Assembly (NCBI GenBank): GCA_965248335.1
Contig: CBDFIY010000003.1
Coordinates: 1,674,001-1,738,000, forward strand
DNA: 64,000 nucleotides
Reading direction: 5' to 3'
Source: CAKMZU01 sp965248335
GTDB taxonomy: Bacteria > Pseudomonadota > Gammaproteobacteria > Pseudomonadales > DT-91
Both the position numbers and the translations under genes were made by a program. A model generated the notes under the pieces. The model saw only the letters and a program-made list of their open reading frames with translations. It was not told the DNA's origin and searched no databases. The number at the start of each line of letters is the position of its first letter. Within the stretch, counting starts at the first letter, position 1. Below, one piece after another: positions 1 to 8,308 of this stretch.

Positions 1-1329
1 GCAAGGCAATATGGTTTGCATACAGATTCATCTCATCGTTTTGAGCGCGGCGTAGATTGGCGGTTACAAGAAAAAGCGATTGAACGCGCTACGCAGTTGA
101 TCATAGAAATTACTGGCGGCAATGCGGGCCCTCTGGTGAAAGTACAGGATGATTCGCTCAGCCTTAGGCAGGTGTTCTTATCTAAGAAAAAATTAACCCA
201 AACGTTAGGTTTCTCTTTGCCAGTTGATCAAGTAGAAAAGTTTTTGCTTGGGCTTGAGGTTCAAGTAGAGGCAAGCGAAGAAGGTTGGTCTTGTGTGATT
301 CCGAGCTTCCGGTTTGATATTGCAATAGAGGCGGATCTAATTGAGGAGGTTGCAAGGCTTTATGGCTACAATAACCTACCTGTTCAGCAGCTTAACTTAC
401 CCGCTAATTTTATACCTTCGCCTGAAGCTCATACGCCCTTGATGCGCTTGAAATATCAAATGGTGGCTCTTGGTTATCAAGAGGCGATTACTTACAGTTT
501 TACTTCGGAAGAGTCGCAGCAGTGGTTTACAGATAATGCGTCTGTCGCGGTTAAAAATCCAATTTCAGCGGATATGTCAGTGATGCGAAATGCCTTGTTG
601 CCTGGCTTGCTGCTCTCCCTTGAGTATAATCTTAATCGACAAATGCCGCGTGTACGCTTATTTGAATCAGGAATGACGTTTAATCCTGGTGCGGGTGAAG
701 TGGAGCAAACCTTGAAGTTTGCTGGCCTTATTTGTGGAAATTTACAGGATGAGCACTGGGCTAACGCGCAGGCGTCTGTGGATTTCTTTGATATCAAAGG
801 CGATGTTGAGTCATTGTTTGCTGTTGCGGGTATTAATGATCTGAGTTTTACGGCGTGCCAACCAAAGGGCTTTCATCCCGGTCAAGCTGCCTCTATAAAC
901 GTAGATCATAAAGAAGTTGGTGTCGTGGGTGCGCTTCACCCTCAATTGTTGAAAAAATTTGGCATCACGCAATCTGTTTTTGTGTTTGAGTTATCTTTGG
1001 ATATACTCAAGAAAGGAAATGTAACGAATTTCACGCCTATTTCGCGCTTTCCGTCAGTGAGAAGGGATCTGGCATTTATTGTCGAAGAGACTGTTAACGC
1101 TGATGATTTAGTAAGCCTTATAAAAAAAGAAGGTGGAGAGTTTCTTACGGATTGCATTCTTTTTGATCTTTATACGGGAACTGGTGTCGAAGAAGGTATG
1201 AAAAGTTTGGCTTTAGGGCTAGTTTTTCAGCATCCAGATAAAAGCCTCAACGATACAGAGGTTCAATCGACCGTAGATGTTGTTGTTAGCACAATAAGCC
1301 AGAGGTATGGTGCTATTTTAAGGAATTAG
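1..1329 (+). CDS. pheT: Phenylalanyl-tRNA synthetase beta subunit, C-terminal part
   Basis: The open frame is already running at base 1, so the gene is cut by the window edge; 442 of the usual roughly 790 residues are present. The beta subunit forms the alpha2-beta2 enzyme that charges tRNA-Phe in the cytoplasm. The visible part opens with the conserved HTDSSHRFERGVD stretch of the B3/B4-B5 boundary, continues through the synthetase-like core (IEEVARLYGYNNLP) and ends in a ferredoxin-fold anticodon-binding domain (FPSVRRDLAFIV, then LFDLYTGTGVEEGMKSLA). It is followed after 5 bases by ihfA, the usual gammaproteobacterial order, so co-transcription is likely. Identification is firm. An internal TTG at base 16 is not the real start. 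Confidence 0.97.
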   Translation, partial: ARQYGLHTDSSHRFERGVDWRLQEKAIERATQLIIEITGGNAGPLVKVQDDSLSLRQVFLSKKKLTQTLGFSLPVDQVEKFLLGLEVQVEASEEGWSCVIPSFRFDIAIEADLIEEVARLYGYNNLPVQQLNLPANFIPSPEAHTPLMRLKYQMVALGYQEAITYSFTSEESQQWFTDNASVAVKNPISADMSVMRNALLPGLLLSLEYNLNRQMPRVRLFESGMTFNPGAGEVEQTLKFAGLICGNLQDEHWANAQASVDFFDIKGDVESLFAVAGINDLSFTACQPKGFHPGQAASINVDHKEVGVVGALHPQLLKKFGITQSVFVFELSLDILKKGNVTNFTPISRFPSVRRDLAFIVEETVNADDLVSLIKKEGGEFLTDCILFDLYTGTGVEEGMKSLALGLVFQHPDKSLNDTEVQSTVDVVVSTISQRYGAILRN

Positions 1330-1334
1330 AGTCT

Positions 1335-1634
1335 ATGACAGCTTTAACGAAAGCAGGGATAGCCGAACATCTTCATGACGAACTTGGCCTCAATAAGCGT
1401 GAAGCCAAGGAAATTGTTGAGCTTTTTTTTGAAGAGATACGGTATTGTCTTGAAGATAATGAGCAAGTAAAGCTATCTGGTTTTGGAAATTTTGACCTGA
1501 GAGATAAGCCTCAAAGGCCAGGTAGAAACCCGAAGACAGGGGAGGAAATCCCTATTTCAGCGAGGCGTGTAGTCACTTTTAAGCCCGGGCAAAAGCTAAA
1601 GTCGGCGGTTGAGAAAGTACATGCAAAAGAGTGA
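1335..1634 (+). CDS. ihfA: Integration host factor alpha subunit
   Basis: IHF-alpha pairs with IHF-beta to bend DNA sharply at specific sites, acting in replication, transcription and recombination. The 99 residues match the family length. The HU/IHF fold is clear: the LSGFGNF turn near residue 47-53 and the beta-arm RNPKTGE around 64-70, whose proline intercalates into DNA. The sequence LTKAGIAEHLHDELGLNKREAK at the N-terminus and the position directly after pheT (5-base gap) make alpha rather than HU or beta the right call; a separate HU-beta gene lies at 32,784. Its end overlaps the next gene by 14 bases, implying translational coupling. Confidence 0.97.
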   Translation: MTALTKAGIAEHLHDELGLNKREAKEIVELFFEEIRYCLEDNEQVKLSGFGNFDLRDKPQRPGRNPKTGEEIPISARRVVTFKPGQKLKSAVEKVHAKE

Positions 1635-1989
1635 TGGGCCAATAAATTTGCCGGACATTCCCGGCAAAAGATATTTTACCATTGGTGAAGTCGCTGAGTT
1701 GTGCCTTGTTAAGCCACACGTACTTCGCTATTGGGAGCAAGAGTTCCCACAATTAAAACCAGCTAAGCGTCGAGGTAATCGGCGATATTACCAGCAGCAC
1801 GATGTCCAAGTTGTCAGAAAAATTCGAAGCTTGCTTTATGAGCATGGCTTTACGATCAGCGGGGCTAAGCAAAAGTTAGCAGCTGATGCTGATAATACCC
1901 TGCCTAAAAAGCCGGATACGGTTCGTCACCTTATCGATGAGCTGGAATGTTTATTGTCTACCCTGAGTGGTTCGTCTTTAAGTTCTTGA
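1621..1989 (+). CDS. MerR-family transcriptional regulator
   Basis: A 122-residue DNA-binding protein. The winged helix-turn-helix of MerR proteins is visible near residues 18-85: YFTIGEVAEL, then VLRYWEQEFPQL, RRGNRRYY and a helix ending GFTISGAKQKL. The C-terminal tail is short, without the cysteines of metal-sensing MerR proteins, so the ligand is unknown. ATG at 1621 is preferred over a TTG at 1609 because a purine-rich GAGAAAG lies just upstream. It overlaps ihfA by 14 bases and is followed by tRNA-Pro, an order found in Pseudomonas and relatives. Family assignment is secure; the regulon is not known. Confidence 0.9.
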   Translation: MQKSDGPINLPDIPGKRYFTIGEVAELCLVKPHVLRYWEQEFPQLKPAKRRGNRRYYQQHDVQVVRKIRSLLYEHGFTISGAKQKLAADADNTLPKKPDTVRHLIDELECLLSTLSGSSLSS

Positions 1990-2058
1990 TTTGCTCATTA
2001 ATTTGATTTTTAGCTTTTATCTCTTAAAGGTTTTCTGTATTATGCTCACCTCTTTATT

Positions 2059-2135
2059 CGGGGTATAGCGCAGTCTGGTAGCGCACTACACTGGGGGTGT
2101 AGTGGTCGCAGGTTCAAATCCTGCTACTCCGACCA
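2059..2135 (+). tRNA. tRNA-Pro (anticodon GGG)
   Basis: A 77-nt cloverleaf with encoded CCA. Acceptor CGGGGTA pairs with TACTCCG; the anticodon stem CTACA/TGTAG encloses a loop with GGG at 2093-2095, reading CCC and CCU proline codons. The T arm is GCAGG TTCAAAT CCTGC. A TATTAT box about 15 bases upstream could be its -10. The location after ihfA and the MerR gene is conserved in gammaproteobacteria. Confidence 0.97.
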
Positions 2136-2305
2136 TTTTTCTTTAGCCTCTAAGTTTTTCTTTTAATACCCTAATCGGGTAGTTTATTCCTAGTCTCGTA
2201 ATATGTGTCATGACAGTAAAATATATGGCATGGTAGCCCAAATATTTATCTAAACTTTGACCTATTAATATTGTCTAACTTTTAGAGTTAATCTGGAGGT
2301 CTAAA

Positions 2306-2776
2306 ATGACAACGTTAAATATTGGTGTTAATGCTGAAAATAAAGTGCTTATTGCTGGGGCATTAAAAAAGGTATTGGCTGATTCATATACCCTTTACCT
2401 TCAAACGCATAATTTTCACTGGAATGTGGTGGGTAAGCGTTTTCATGATTTGCATGTAATGTTTGAGGATGAGTATAAAGAATTAGCGGAGGCGGTAGAT
2501 ACAATTGCTGAACGTATTCGTGTCTTAGATGAGTCGGCACCGGCTACCTATAAGGCCTTTTCTTCATTGACTGAAATAAAAGAGCTGGATGGTGTGCCTG
2601 ATGCGGAGGAGATGATTCGTACATTAAAGGTTAATAACGAGCTTGTTGCGGAGAGTTGCCGAGCAGCCTTAAAGGCGGCGCAATCGGGGGATGATGAGTC
2701 GACAATATCGCTAGCTTCAGACCGTATGCGTGTTCATGAGAAAACGGCGTGGATGTTAAACGCTATGATGCAATAA
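2306..2776 (+). CDS. dps: Dps-family ferritin-like DNA-protection protein
   Basis: A 156-residue Dps/MrgA protein, a dodecameric mini-ferritin that oxidises Fe(II) with peroxide and stores iron, protecting DNA in stress or stationary phase. The inter-subunit ferroxidase ligands are in place: H38 in HNFHWN, H50, E54, D65 and E69 in the stretch up to DTIAERI. The N-terminus lacks a long lysine-rich tail, so direct DNA binding is not evident. The start has a strong ribosome site (CTGGAGG) eight bases upstream. It stands alone between tRNA-Pro and pyrG. An imperfect hairpin GGCCGCCT/AGGTGGCC near 2787-2805 may end its transcript. Confidence 0.95.
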   Translation: MTTLNIGVNAENKVLIAGALKKVLADSYTLYLQTHNFHWNVVGKRFHDLHVMFEDEYKELAEAVDTIAERIRVLDESAPATYKAFSSLTEIKELDGVPDAEEMIRTLKVNNELVAESCRAALKAAQSGDDESTISLASDRMRVHEKTAWMLNAMMQ

Positions 2777-2880
2777 GTCTTTTTTCGGCCGCCTTCTAGG
2801 TGGCCTTCCGGCTACTAAGTGGGCGCTATTTTCTTGCAATTAAAGCGTGCATTTGTTCCTGTAAATACACAGAATTTTCA

Positions 2881-2909
2881 TTGAATCAAAACTCCCTTTT
2901 TGCTATCTT
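2881..2909 (+). promoter_or_regulatory. Probable sigma-70 promoter for pyrG
   Basis: TTGAAT at 2881-2886 and TATCTT at 2904-2909 are separated by 17 bases, and TGC precedes the second box as an extended -10 (TGcTATCTT). It lies 66 bases before the chosen pyrG start. The run of pyrimidines just after it is reminiscent of initiation-region control of pyrG by CTP, but that is inference. Confidence 0.5.
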
Positions 2910-2974
2910 GACCCCCCATCTTTAGTGGCTTTTTGCCATATTTCATTTCGGTATTCAACATTTTAGGTTTATGC

Positions 2975-4609
2975 ATGACCCGTTATATATTCGTCACAGG
3001 TGGGGTTGTATCGTCTTTAGGTAAAGGGATTGCATCTGCATCGCTCGGCGCAGTGCTTGAAGCACGTGGTTTATCGGTTGCAATGATGAAGCTTGATCCG
3101 TACATCAATGTTGACCCAGGCACAATGAGTCCTTTTCAGCATGGAGAAGTCTTTGTTACCGAAGATGGCGCTGAAACCGATCTTGACCTTGGTCATTACG
3201 AGCGGTTTGTTAATACCAAAACAACTAAGCGTAACAACTTTACTACGGGCATTGTTTATGAAACAGTGCTAAAAAAAGAGCGCAGAGGGGATTACCTCGG
3301 TGCGACAGTTCAAGTTATTCCGCATGTCACAGACGAAATTAAAAGGCGTATTTTGACAGGGCCGGGTGATGTTGATATTGCACTGGTGGAAGTCGGTGGA
3401 ACTGTTGGTGATATTGAATCCCAGCCTTTTCTTGAGGCCGTGAGACAATTAAAAATAGAGCTTGGTAATGAAAACGCGTTACTGATCCATTTAACATTGG
3501 TTCCTTACATAAAAACTGCTGGAGAAACAAAAACAAAGCCCACCCAGCACTCCGTTAAAGAGCTCAGAGGTATTGGATTAATTCCGGATATTTTGATTTG
3601 TCGTTCGGAAGTTGAAATCGATAAAGCGGCGTGTAAAAAAATAGCCCTTTTTACCAACGTAGAAGAGCGTGCAGTTATTGCATTAGCTGATGCAAAAACC
3701 ATCCATAGTGTTCCACGTGCTTTACATGAGCAAGGGCTGGATCAGATCGTCATCGAAAAATTCCGTCTGGATTGTCAAGATGCTGATTTGAGTGAGTGGG
3801 ATAGTGTCGTTGATAAAGAGTTGATGCCACCTAAAGATGAAATTACTGTCGCCATGGTTGGTAAATACATGGAGTTACTTGATGCTTATAAATCATTAAT
3901 TGAAGCTTTAAAACATGCCGGTGTACATGAGCAAATCAAAGTTAATATCGATTTTATCGATTCTGAGTTGATTGAATCTCAGGGCGTTGATCGCCTGAAA
4001 GCGGCTGATGCGATTCTTGTACCGGGCGGCTTTGGTCATCGTGGTGTGGAAGGTAAAATCCAAACCGTGCAGTATGCGCGCGAAAACAAAATTCCTTATT
4101 TGGGTATTTGTTTAGGTATGCAAGTAGCTGTCATTGAGTATGCTCGGAATATGGCTAACATGCCAGAGGCCGATAGTACGGAGTTTGATGAGAAGACACC
4201 CTCGCCAGTTATTGGGTTAATCACTGAATGGGTTGATGAACGAGGTGTCAAAAATCAACGTAATCAAGATTCAGATCTTGGTGGAACAATGCGCTTAGGG
4301 AAGCAGCTTTCTCATTTGGTTGAAGGCAGCAAGATCGCTGACCTGTATGAGGATACAACCATTTATGAGCGTCATCGTCACCGCTTTGAAGTGAATAATA
4401 CTTTACTACCTGCACTTCAGGATGCGGGCTTGCAAGTCAGTGGGTGGTCAGCAGATATGAGTTTAGTTGAGGCGATTGAAATGAAGGGCCACCCGTGGTT
4501 TGTCGCTTGCCAATTCCACCCCGAATTTACCTCGACACCAAGACGTGGACATCCTTTATTCAGCGGTTTTATTGAAGCAGCCCTTAAGCATAAACAAAAG
4601 GAAGGTTAG
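2975..4609 (+). CDS. pyrG: CTP synthase
   Basis: Makes CTP from UTP, ATP and glutamine. With the ATG at 2975 the protein starts MTRYIFVTGGVVSSLGKG and has 544 residues, the normal length; an in-frame upstream ATG at 2933 would add 14 unrelated residues. The N-terminal synthetase domain carries the ATP-binding loop GGVVSSLGKG and DPYINVDPGTMSP; the C-terminal class I glutamine amidotransferase has LGICLGMQ with the catalytic cysteine near residue 380 and the FHPEF His-Glu pair. kdsA follows after 2 bases and eno after that, the classic pyrG-kdsA-eno order, so one operon is likely. Confidence 0.98.
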   Translation: MTRYIFVTGGVVSSLGKGIASASLGAVLEARGLSVAMMKLDPYINVDPGTMSPFQHGEVFVTEDGAETDLDLGHYERFVNTKTTKRNNFTTGIVYETVLKKERRGDYLGATVQVIPHVTDEIKRRILTGPGDVDIALVEVGGTVGDIESQPFLEAVRQLKIELGNENALLIHLTLVPYIKTAGETKTKPTQHSVKELRGIGLIPDILICRSEVEIDKAACKKIALFTNVEERAVIALADAKTIHSVPRALHEQGLDQIVIEKFRLDCQDADLSEWDSVVDKELMPPKDEITVAMVGKYMELLDAYKSLIEALKHAGVHEQIKVNIDFIDSELIESQGVDRLKAADAILVPGGFGHRGVEGKIQTVQYARENKIPYLGICLGMQVAVIEYARNMANMPEADSTEFDEKTPSPVIGLITEWVDERGVKNQRNQDSDLGGTMRLGKQLSHLVEGSKIADLYEDTTIYERHRHRFEVNNTLLPALQDAGLQVSGWSADMSLVEAIEMKGHPWFVACQFHPEFTSTPRRGHPLFSGFIEAALKHKQKEG

Positions 4610-4611
4610 TC

Positions 4612-5457
4612 ATGTCGGTATCAGTGATAGAGTTTGATGGCATTCGCTTAGGTAACGAATTACCTTTTGTACTTTTTGCAGGCATGAATGTCCTAGAGTC
4701 TGAAGAGCTAGCGCTAGAAATGGCCGCTCAATATGTTGATGTATGTAAAAAGCTAAACATCCCTTATGTTTTTAAGGCCTCTTTCGATAAAGCAAACCGT
4801 TCGTCACTATTCTCTTACAGAGGGCCGGGGCTTGAAGAGGGTCTGAAAATACTTCAGAAAGTTAAAGACACTTACCATGTACCCATCATTACAGACGTGC
4901 ATGAACCCTACCAAGCAGAAGCAGTGGCACAGGTTGCAGATGTTTTGCAACTTCCTGCATTTCTTTCGAGGCAAACAGATCTCGTTGACGCGCTTGCAAA
5001 AACCGATAAAGTGATCAATGTCAAAAAAGCACAGTTTTTGGCACCTCATGAAATGCAACATATTATTAAAAAATTCAGCGAAGCCGGTAATGAAAAAGTA
5101 ATCTTATGTGAGCGAGGCTCTATGTTTGGTTACAACAATCTTATCGTTGATATGTTGGGTTTTAGACATATGAAGGCGCTTGGAGCCCCTGTCATGTTTG
5201 ACGTTACGCATGCATTGCAGCAACCTGGTGGGCGCGCAGATTCTTCTGATGGCAGAAGAAATCAATCTTTAGACCTTGCCTTAGCGGGTATGACGCAAGG
5301 CATTTCTAGCTTATTTCTAGAGTCACACCCAGATCCTGATGCCGCTAAATGTGATGGTCCTTGTGCGTTGCCCTTAGACCTACTTGAGCCCTTCTTGCAA
5401 AAAGTGAAGGCTGTTGATGATCTCGTCAAGAGCTTTGATAATCTAATAATTAACTGA
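4612..5457 (+). CDS. kdsA: 3-deoxy-D-manno-octulosonate-8-phosphate synthase
   Basis: Condenses phosphoenolpyruvate with arabinose-5-phosphate to KDO-8-phosphate, the first committed step to the inner core sugar of lipopolysaccharide. The 281 residues span the whole DAHP-synthase-like TIM barrel, with FKASFDKANRSS (PEP/phosphate binding) near 55-66, LPAFLSRQTDL, CERGSMFGYNNL and FDVTHALQQPGG. The gene sits between pyrG and eno; its TGA overlaps by one base an ATG (5457) that is not the eno start. Presence implies a KDO-containing outer membrane. Confidence 0.98.
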   Translation: MSVSVIEFDGIRLGNELPFVLFAGMNVLESEELALEMAAQYVDVCKKLNIPYVFKASFDKANRSSLFSYRGPGLEEGLKILQKVKDTYHVPIITDVHEPYQAEAVAQVADVLQLPAFLSRQTDLVDALAKTDKVINVKKAQFLAPHEMQHIIKKFSEAGNEKVILCERGSMFGYNNLIVDMLGFRHMKALGAPVMFDVTHALQQPGGRADSSDGRRNQSLDLALAGMTQGISSLFLESHPDPDAAKCDGPCALPLDLLEPFLQKVKAVDDLVKSFDNLIIN

Positions 5458-5471
5458 TGTACGGAGTTTTC

Positions 5472-6764
5472 ATGGCCAGAATAGCCAAAATAGCTGCCTT
5501 TGAGGTTCTCGATTCTCGAGGTAATCCAACGGTACAAGCTGAAGTTGTTTTAGATGATGGTTCTGTGGGTGTGGCTTGCGCACCTTCTGGCGCTTCTACA
5601 GGTTCGAGAGAGGCACTCGAGTTGAGAGATGGCGATAAAAGTCGCTATCTGGGCAAAGGTGTACTTAAAGCTTGCCAAAATATTAATGAAATCATCGAGC
5701 CTTTGTTGCTGAATCAAGACGCCTATGACCAGCGTAGCGTTGATCATCTTATGATTGATGCCGATGGTACGGAAAATAAAGAGAAGTTAGGTGCGAATGC
5801 GATTCTGGCTGTTTCTCTTGCCAATGCAAAGGCCGCAGCAGTTTCAAAGAAAGTGCCTTTATATCAACATATTGCTGATATTAACGGTAGTAGTACATTA
5901 ACTTTGCCCGTGCCTATGATGAATATTATCAACGGCGGCGAGCACGCGGATAATAATGTTGATATCCAGGAGTTTATGATTCAGCCCATCAGTGCAAAAA
6001 CTTTTTCTGAGGCTTTACGTTGTGGTGCTGAAATTTTTCATGCGTTAAAAAGTGTTTTAAGTGCCAGAGGCTTATCAACGGCTGTTGGCGATGAAGGCGG
6101 ATTCGCACCGAATTTGCCTTCTAACGAAGCAGCGCTAGAAGCTATTGCTGAAGCTGTTTCAAAAGCCGGTTATAAATTGGGTGAAGATGTTACCTTAGCA
6201 CTTGACTGCGCCTCTTCAGAATTTTACCAAAACAAAGCCTATAATTTATCAGGAGAAGGCAAGATATATGACGCAGAAGGTTTTGCCGATTATCTGGCGA
6301 CTTTATGTGATAAATACCCCATCATTTCTATTGAAGATGGTATGGATGAAAGTGACTGGAGCGGATGGAAAATCTTAACGGATAAACTGGGTGATAGCGT
6401 GCAGCTGGTTGGGGATGACTTGTTTGTTACTAATACAAAAATATTGCAAGAAGGTATTAATAAAAGGATCGCTAATTCAATTCTGATTAAATTCAATCAA
6501 ATTGGCTCATTGAGCGAAACACTTGACGCGATAAAAATGGCACAAGATGCAGGTTATACGGCTGTTATCTCTCACCGTAGTGGTGAGACAGAAGATACAA
6601 CTATTGCTGACTTAGCTGTAGCAACAGCAGCAGGGCAAATTAAAACGGGTTCATTGTGCCGCTCTGATCGTGTTGCTAAATATAACCGACTTTTACGCAT
6701 AGAAGCTGAATTGGCAGGCAAGGGGACATACCGAGGCGCTGATGAATTTGTCCGTTTAAAGTAG
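5472..6764 (+). CDS. eno: Enolase
   Basis: Interconverts 2-phosphoglycerate and phosphoenolpyruvate in glycolysis and gluconeogenesis; in gammaproteobacteria it may also join the RNA degradosome. ATG at 5472 gives 430 residues beginning MARIAKIAAFEVLDSRGNPT, aligned with known enolases, and follows an ACGGAG ribosome site; an upstream ATG at 5457 would only add five residues. Magnesium and catalytic motifs are present: GDEGGFAPNL, SIEDGMDESDW, LVGDDLFVTN, and ISHRSGETEDT. A strong terminator follows, so eno closes the pyrG-kdsA-eno unit. Confidence 0.98.
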   Translation: MARIAKIAAFEVLDSRGNPTVQAEVVLDDGSVGVACAPSGASTGSREALELRDGDKSRYLGKGVLKACQNINEIIEPLLLNQDAYDQRSVDHLMIDADGTENKEKLGANAILAVSLANAKAAAVSKKVPLYQHIADINGSSTLTLPVPMMNIINGGEHADNNVDIQEFMIQPISAKTFSEALRCGAEIFHALKSVLSARGLSTAVGDEGGFAPNLPSNEAALEAIAEAVSKAGYKLGEDVTLALDCASSEFYQNKAYNLSGEGKIYDAEGFADYLATLCDKYPIISIEDGMDESDWSGWKILTDKLGDSVQLVGDDLFVTNTKILQEGINKRIANSILIKFNQIGSLSETLDAIKMAQDAGYTAVISHRSGETEDTTIADLAVATAAGQIKTGSLCRSDRVAKYNRLLRIEAELAGKGTYRGADEFVRLK

Positions 6765-6773
6765 GCCAGAGAT

Positions 6774-6798
6774 GCCTATCTTTAGATAGGCTTTTTTT
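6774..6798 (+). terminator. Rho-independent terminator after eno
   Basis: Perfect 7-bp stem GCCTATC/GATAGGC with a TTTA loop followed by seven T residues. It separates the pyrG-kdsA-eno unit from the ftsB-ispD-ispF run. Confidence 0.92.
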
Positions 6799-6831
6799 AG
6801 AACGTTACCAGAGATATCAATCGGTTACTGA

Positions 6832-7125
6832 ATGAAATGGATTAATTCATTTTTTATCGTTTTAATACTATTGCTGCAATATCGGCTTTGGGTGGGTGAA
6901 GGAAGCATTAGCCAGCTTTTTGCAATACGCGAAAAAATCACTCTCCAATCCGAAAAAAATGGACAGGCAATAGCGCGCAATAAAAAAATCAGTGCTGAAG
7001 TGCTCGGCTTGCAGCAAGGTGATAAGGCTGTTGAAGCCTATGCTCGTAGTGAGTTGGGTTTGATAAAAGCCAACGAAACATTTTTTATTTTGTTGGACCC
7101 AGAGCAGGTAACTAATTCAGAATGA
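6832..7125 (+). CDS. ftsB: Cell division protein FtsB
   Basis: A 97-residue bitopic membrane protein of the FtsQLB divisome subcomplex. Residues about 5-20 form the single transmembrane helix (FFIVLILLLQYRLWVG), then a periplasmic coiled coil (IREKITLQSEKNGQAIARNK) and the conserved tail AYARSELGLIKANETFF. The length and the position between eno and ispD are typical. The stop overlaps the ispD start (ATGA), implying coupled translation. Confidence 0.93.
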   Translation: MKWINSFFIVLILLLQYRLWVGEGSISQLFAIREKITLQSEKNGQAIARNKKISAEVLGLQQGDKAVEAYARSELGLIKANETFFILLDPEQVTNSE

Positions 7126-7832
7126 GTCAACAACCTAATCTATGGGTGATACTGCCTTGTGCGGGTACAGGGTCTCGCATGGTATCCCACCACCCGAAGC
7201 AATACCTACCGTTTTATGCGTCAACCCTCATTGCTGTTACTCTCGAACGCTTTATTTATCGAGAGGACGTTAAGGGAATTGTGATTCCAGTCAATGATCG
7301 GGCGGCTTTTACAGAGGCAACACAAAAGCTTGGCGACATTAAAAAGCCTATTCATCTTGTTAGTGGTGGCACAGAGCGTAAAGATTCCGTTTATCAAGCC
7401 TTATTATTTTTAAAGAACAAAGCACAGGCAATGGACCTTGTTGCCGTTCATGATGTGGCTAGGCCCTGTGTGCGCCAATCTACGCTTGATTTGTTGTTTG
7501 CAGAAGCCCGAGTGAGTAAGTCGGGTGCTATTTTTGCTGAGGCCTGCGTACAAACGGTTAAGCAGGCTGCAAAGGGGGGAATTCAAAAAACATTAGACCG
7601 GTCTACGCTTTACCTTGCGCAAACACCACAAGTATTCTCATTTCAACTTTTATTAGATGCATTTGATGCAAACCCCAAGCAACCGGTTACGGATGAGTCC
7701 TCTTTGATGGAAGAAGCGGGTTTTTCTCCGCTTATTGTTGAAGGTGGGCGAGAAAATATAAAAGTGACATACCCCCAAGATATTTATCTTGCGGAAGCCA
7801 TTATGAAGCGAATTATCGAGGAGAATGACTAG
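7122..7832 (+). CDS. ispD: 2-C-methyl-D-erythritol 4-phosphate cytidylyltransferase
   Basis: Third enzyme of the MEP isoprenoid pathway, joining MEP to CTP. The 236 residues show the nucleotidyltransferase start (LPCAGTGSRM, normally PAAGxGxRM), the HPKQYLP substrate loop near 24-30, VHDVARPCV near 108 and TPQVFSF, followed by TDESSLMEEAG. The second residue of the glycine-rich loop is Cys rather than Ala, a small departure. It overlaps ftsB by four bases and ispF by one, so ftsB-ispD-ispF-truD is a tight operon. Confidence 0.96.
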   Translation: MSQQPNLWVILPCAGTGSRMVSHHPKQYLPFYASTLIAVTLERFIYREDVKGIVIPVNDRAAFTEATQKLGDIKKPIHLVSGGTERKDSVYQALLFLKNKAQAMDLVAVHDVARPCVRQSTLDLLFAEARVSKSGAIFAEACVQTVKQAAKGGIQKTLDRSTLYLAQTPQVFSFQLLLDAFDANPKQPVTDESSLMEEAGFSPLIVEGGRENIKVTYPQDIYLAEAIMKRIIEEND

Positions 7833-8308
7833 TGCGAATCGGTCATGGTTTTGATGTTCATGCCTTTGGTGAAGGTGATCATGTTGTATTAGGTGGTGTG
7901 CGAATCCCCTATGAGAAAGGTCTAGTTGCACATTCTGATGGCGACGTTTTGCTCCATGCGCTATGTGATGCATTACTCGGTGCGGCAGCGTTGGGTGATA
8001 TCGGCAAACACTTTCCTGATACGGATCAGGCTTATGCTGATATTGACAGCAGAAAATTACTGCGACACGTGATGAGCCTGTTACGGAAGCAAGATTTTAA
8101 GCTGCTTAATGCAGATATTACTTTATTAGCGCAAGCACCTAGAGTTTCTGCTTACACACAGCAAATGAGAAAGTATATCGCTGAGGATCTTGATGTGTTG
8201 CTGGGCCAGATTAATGTTAAAGCAACAACGACAGAGAGGCTGGGGTTTATAGGAAGGAAAGAAGGCATAGCTGCAGAGGCTTCCGTATTGATACAAAAAC
8301 ATGATTGA
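7832..8308 (+). CDS. ispF: 2-C-methyl-D-erythritol 2,4-cyclodiphosphate synthase
   Basis: Cyclises CDP-ME 2-phosphate to MEcPP in the MEP pathway. The start is GTG at 7832, overlapping the ispD stop by one base; the predicted product MRIGHGFDVHAFG carries the zinc ligands D8 and H10, with the third ligand in ALCDALLGAAALGDIG. HFPDTD and ATTTERLGFIGRKEGIAA are also conserved. Length is 158 residues, as expected for this trimeric enzyme. It overlaps truD by eight bases. Confidence 0.97.
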   Translation: MRIGHGFDVHAFGEGDHVVLGGVRIPYEKGLVAHSDGDVLLHALCDALLGAAALGDIGKHFPDTDQAYADIDSRKLLRHVMSLLRKQDFKLLNADITLLAQAPRVSAYTQQMRKYIAEDLDVLLGQINVKATTTERLGFIGRKEGIAAEASVLIQKHD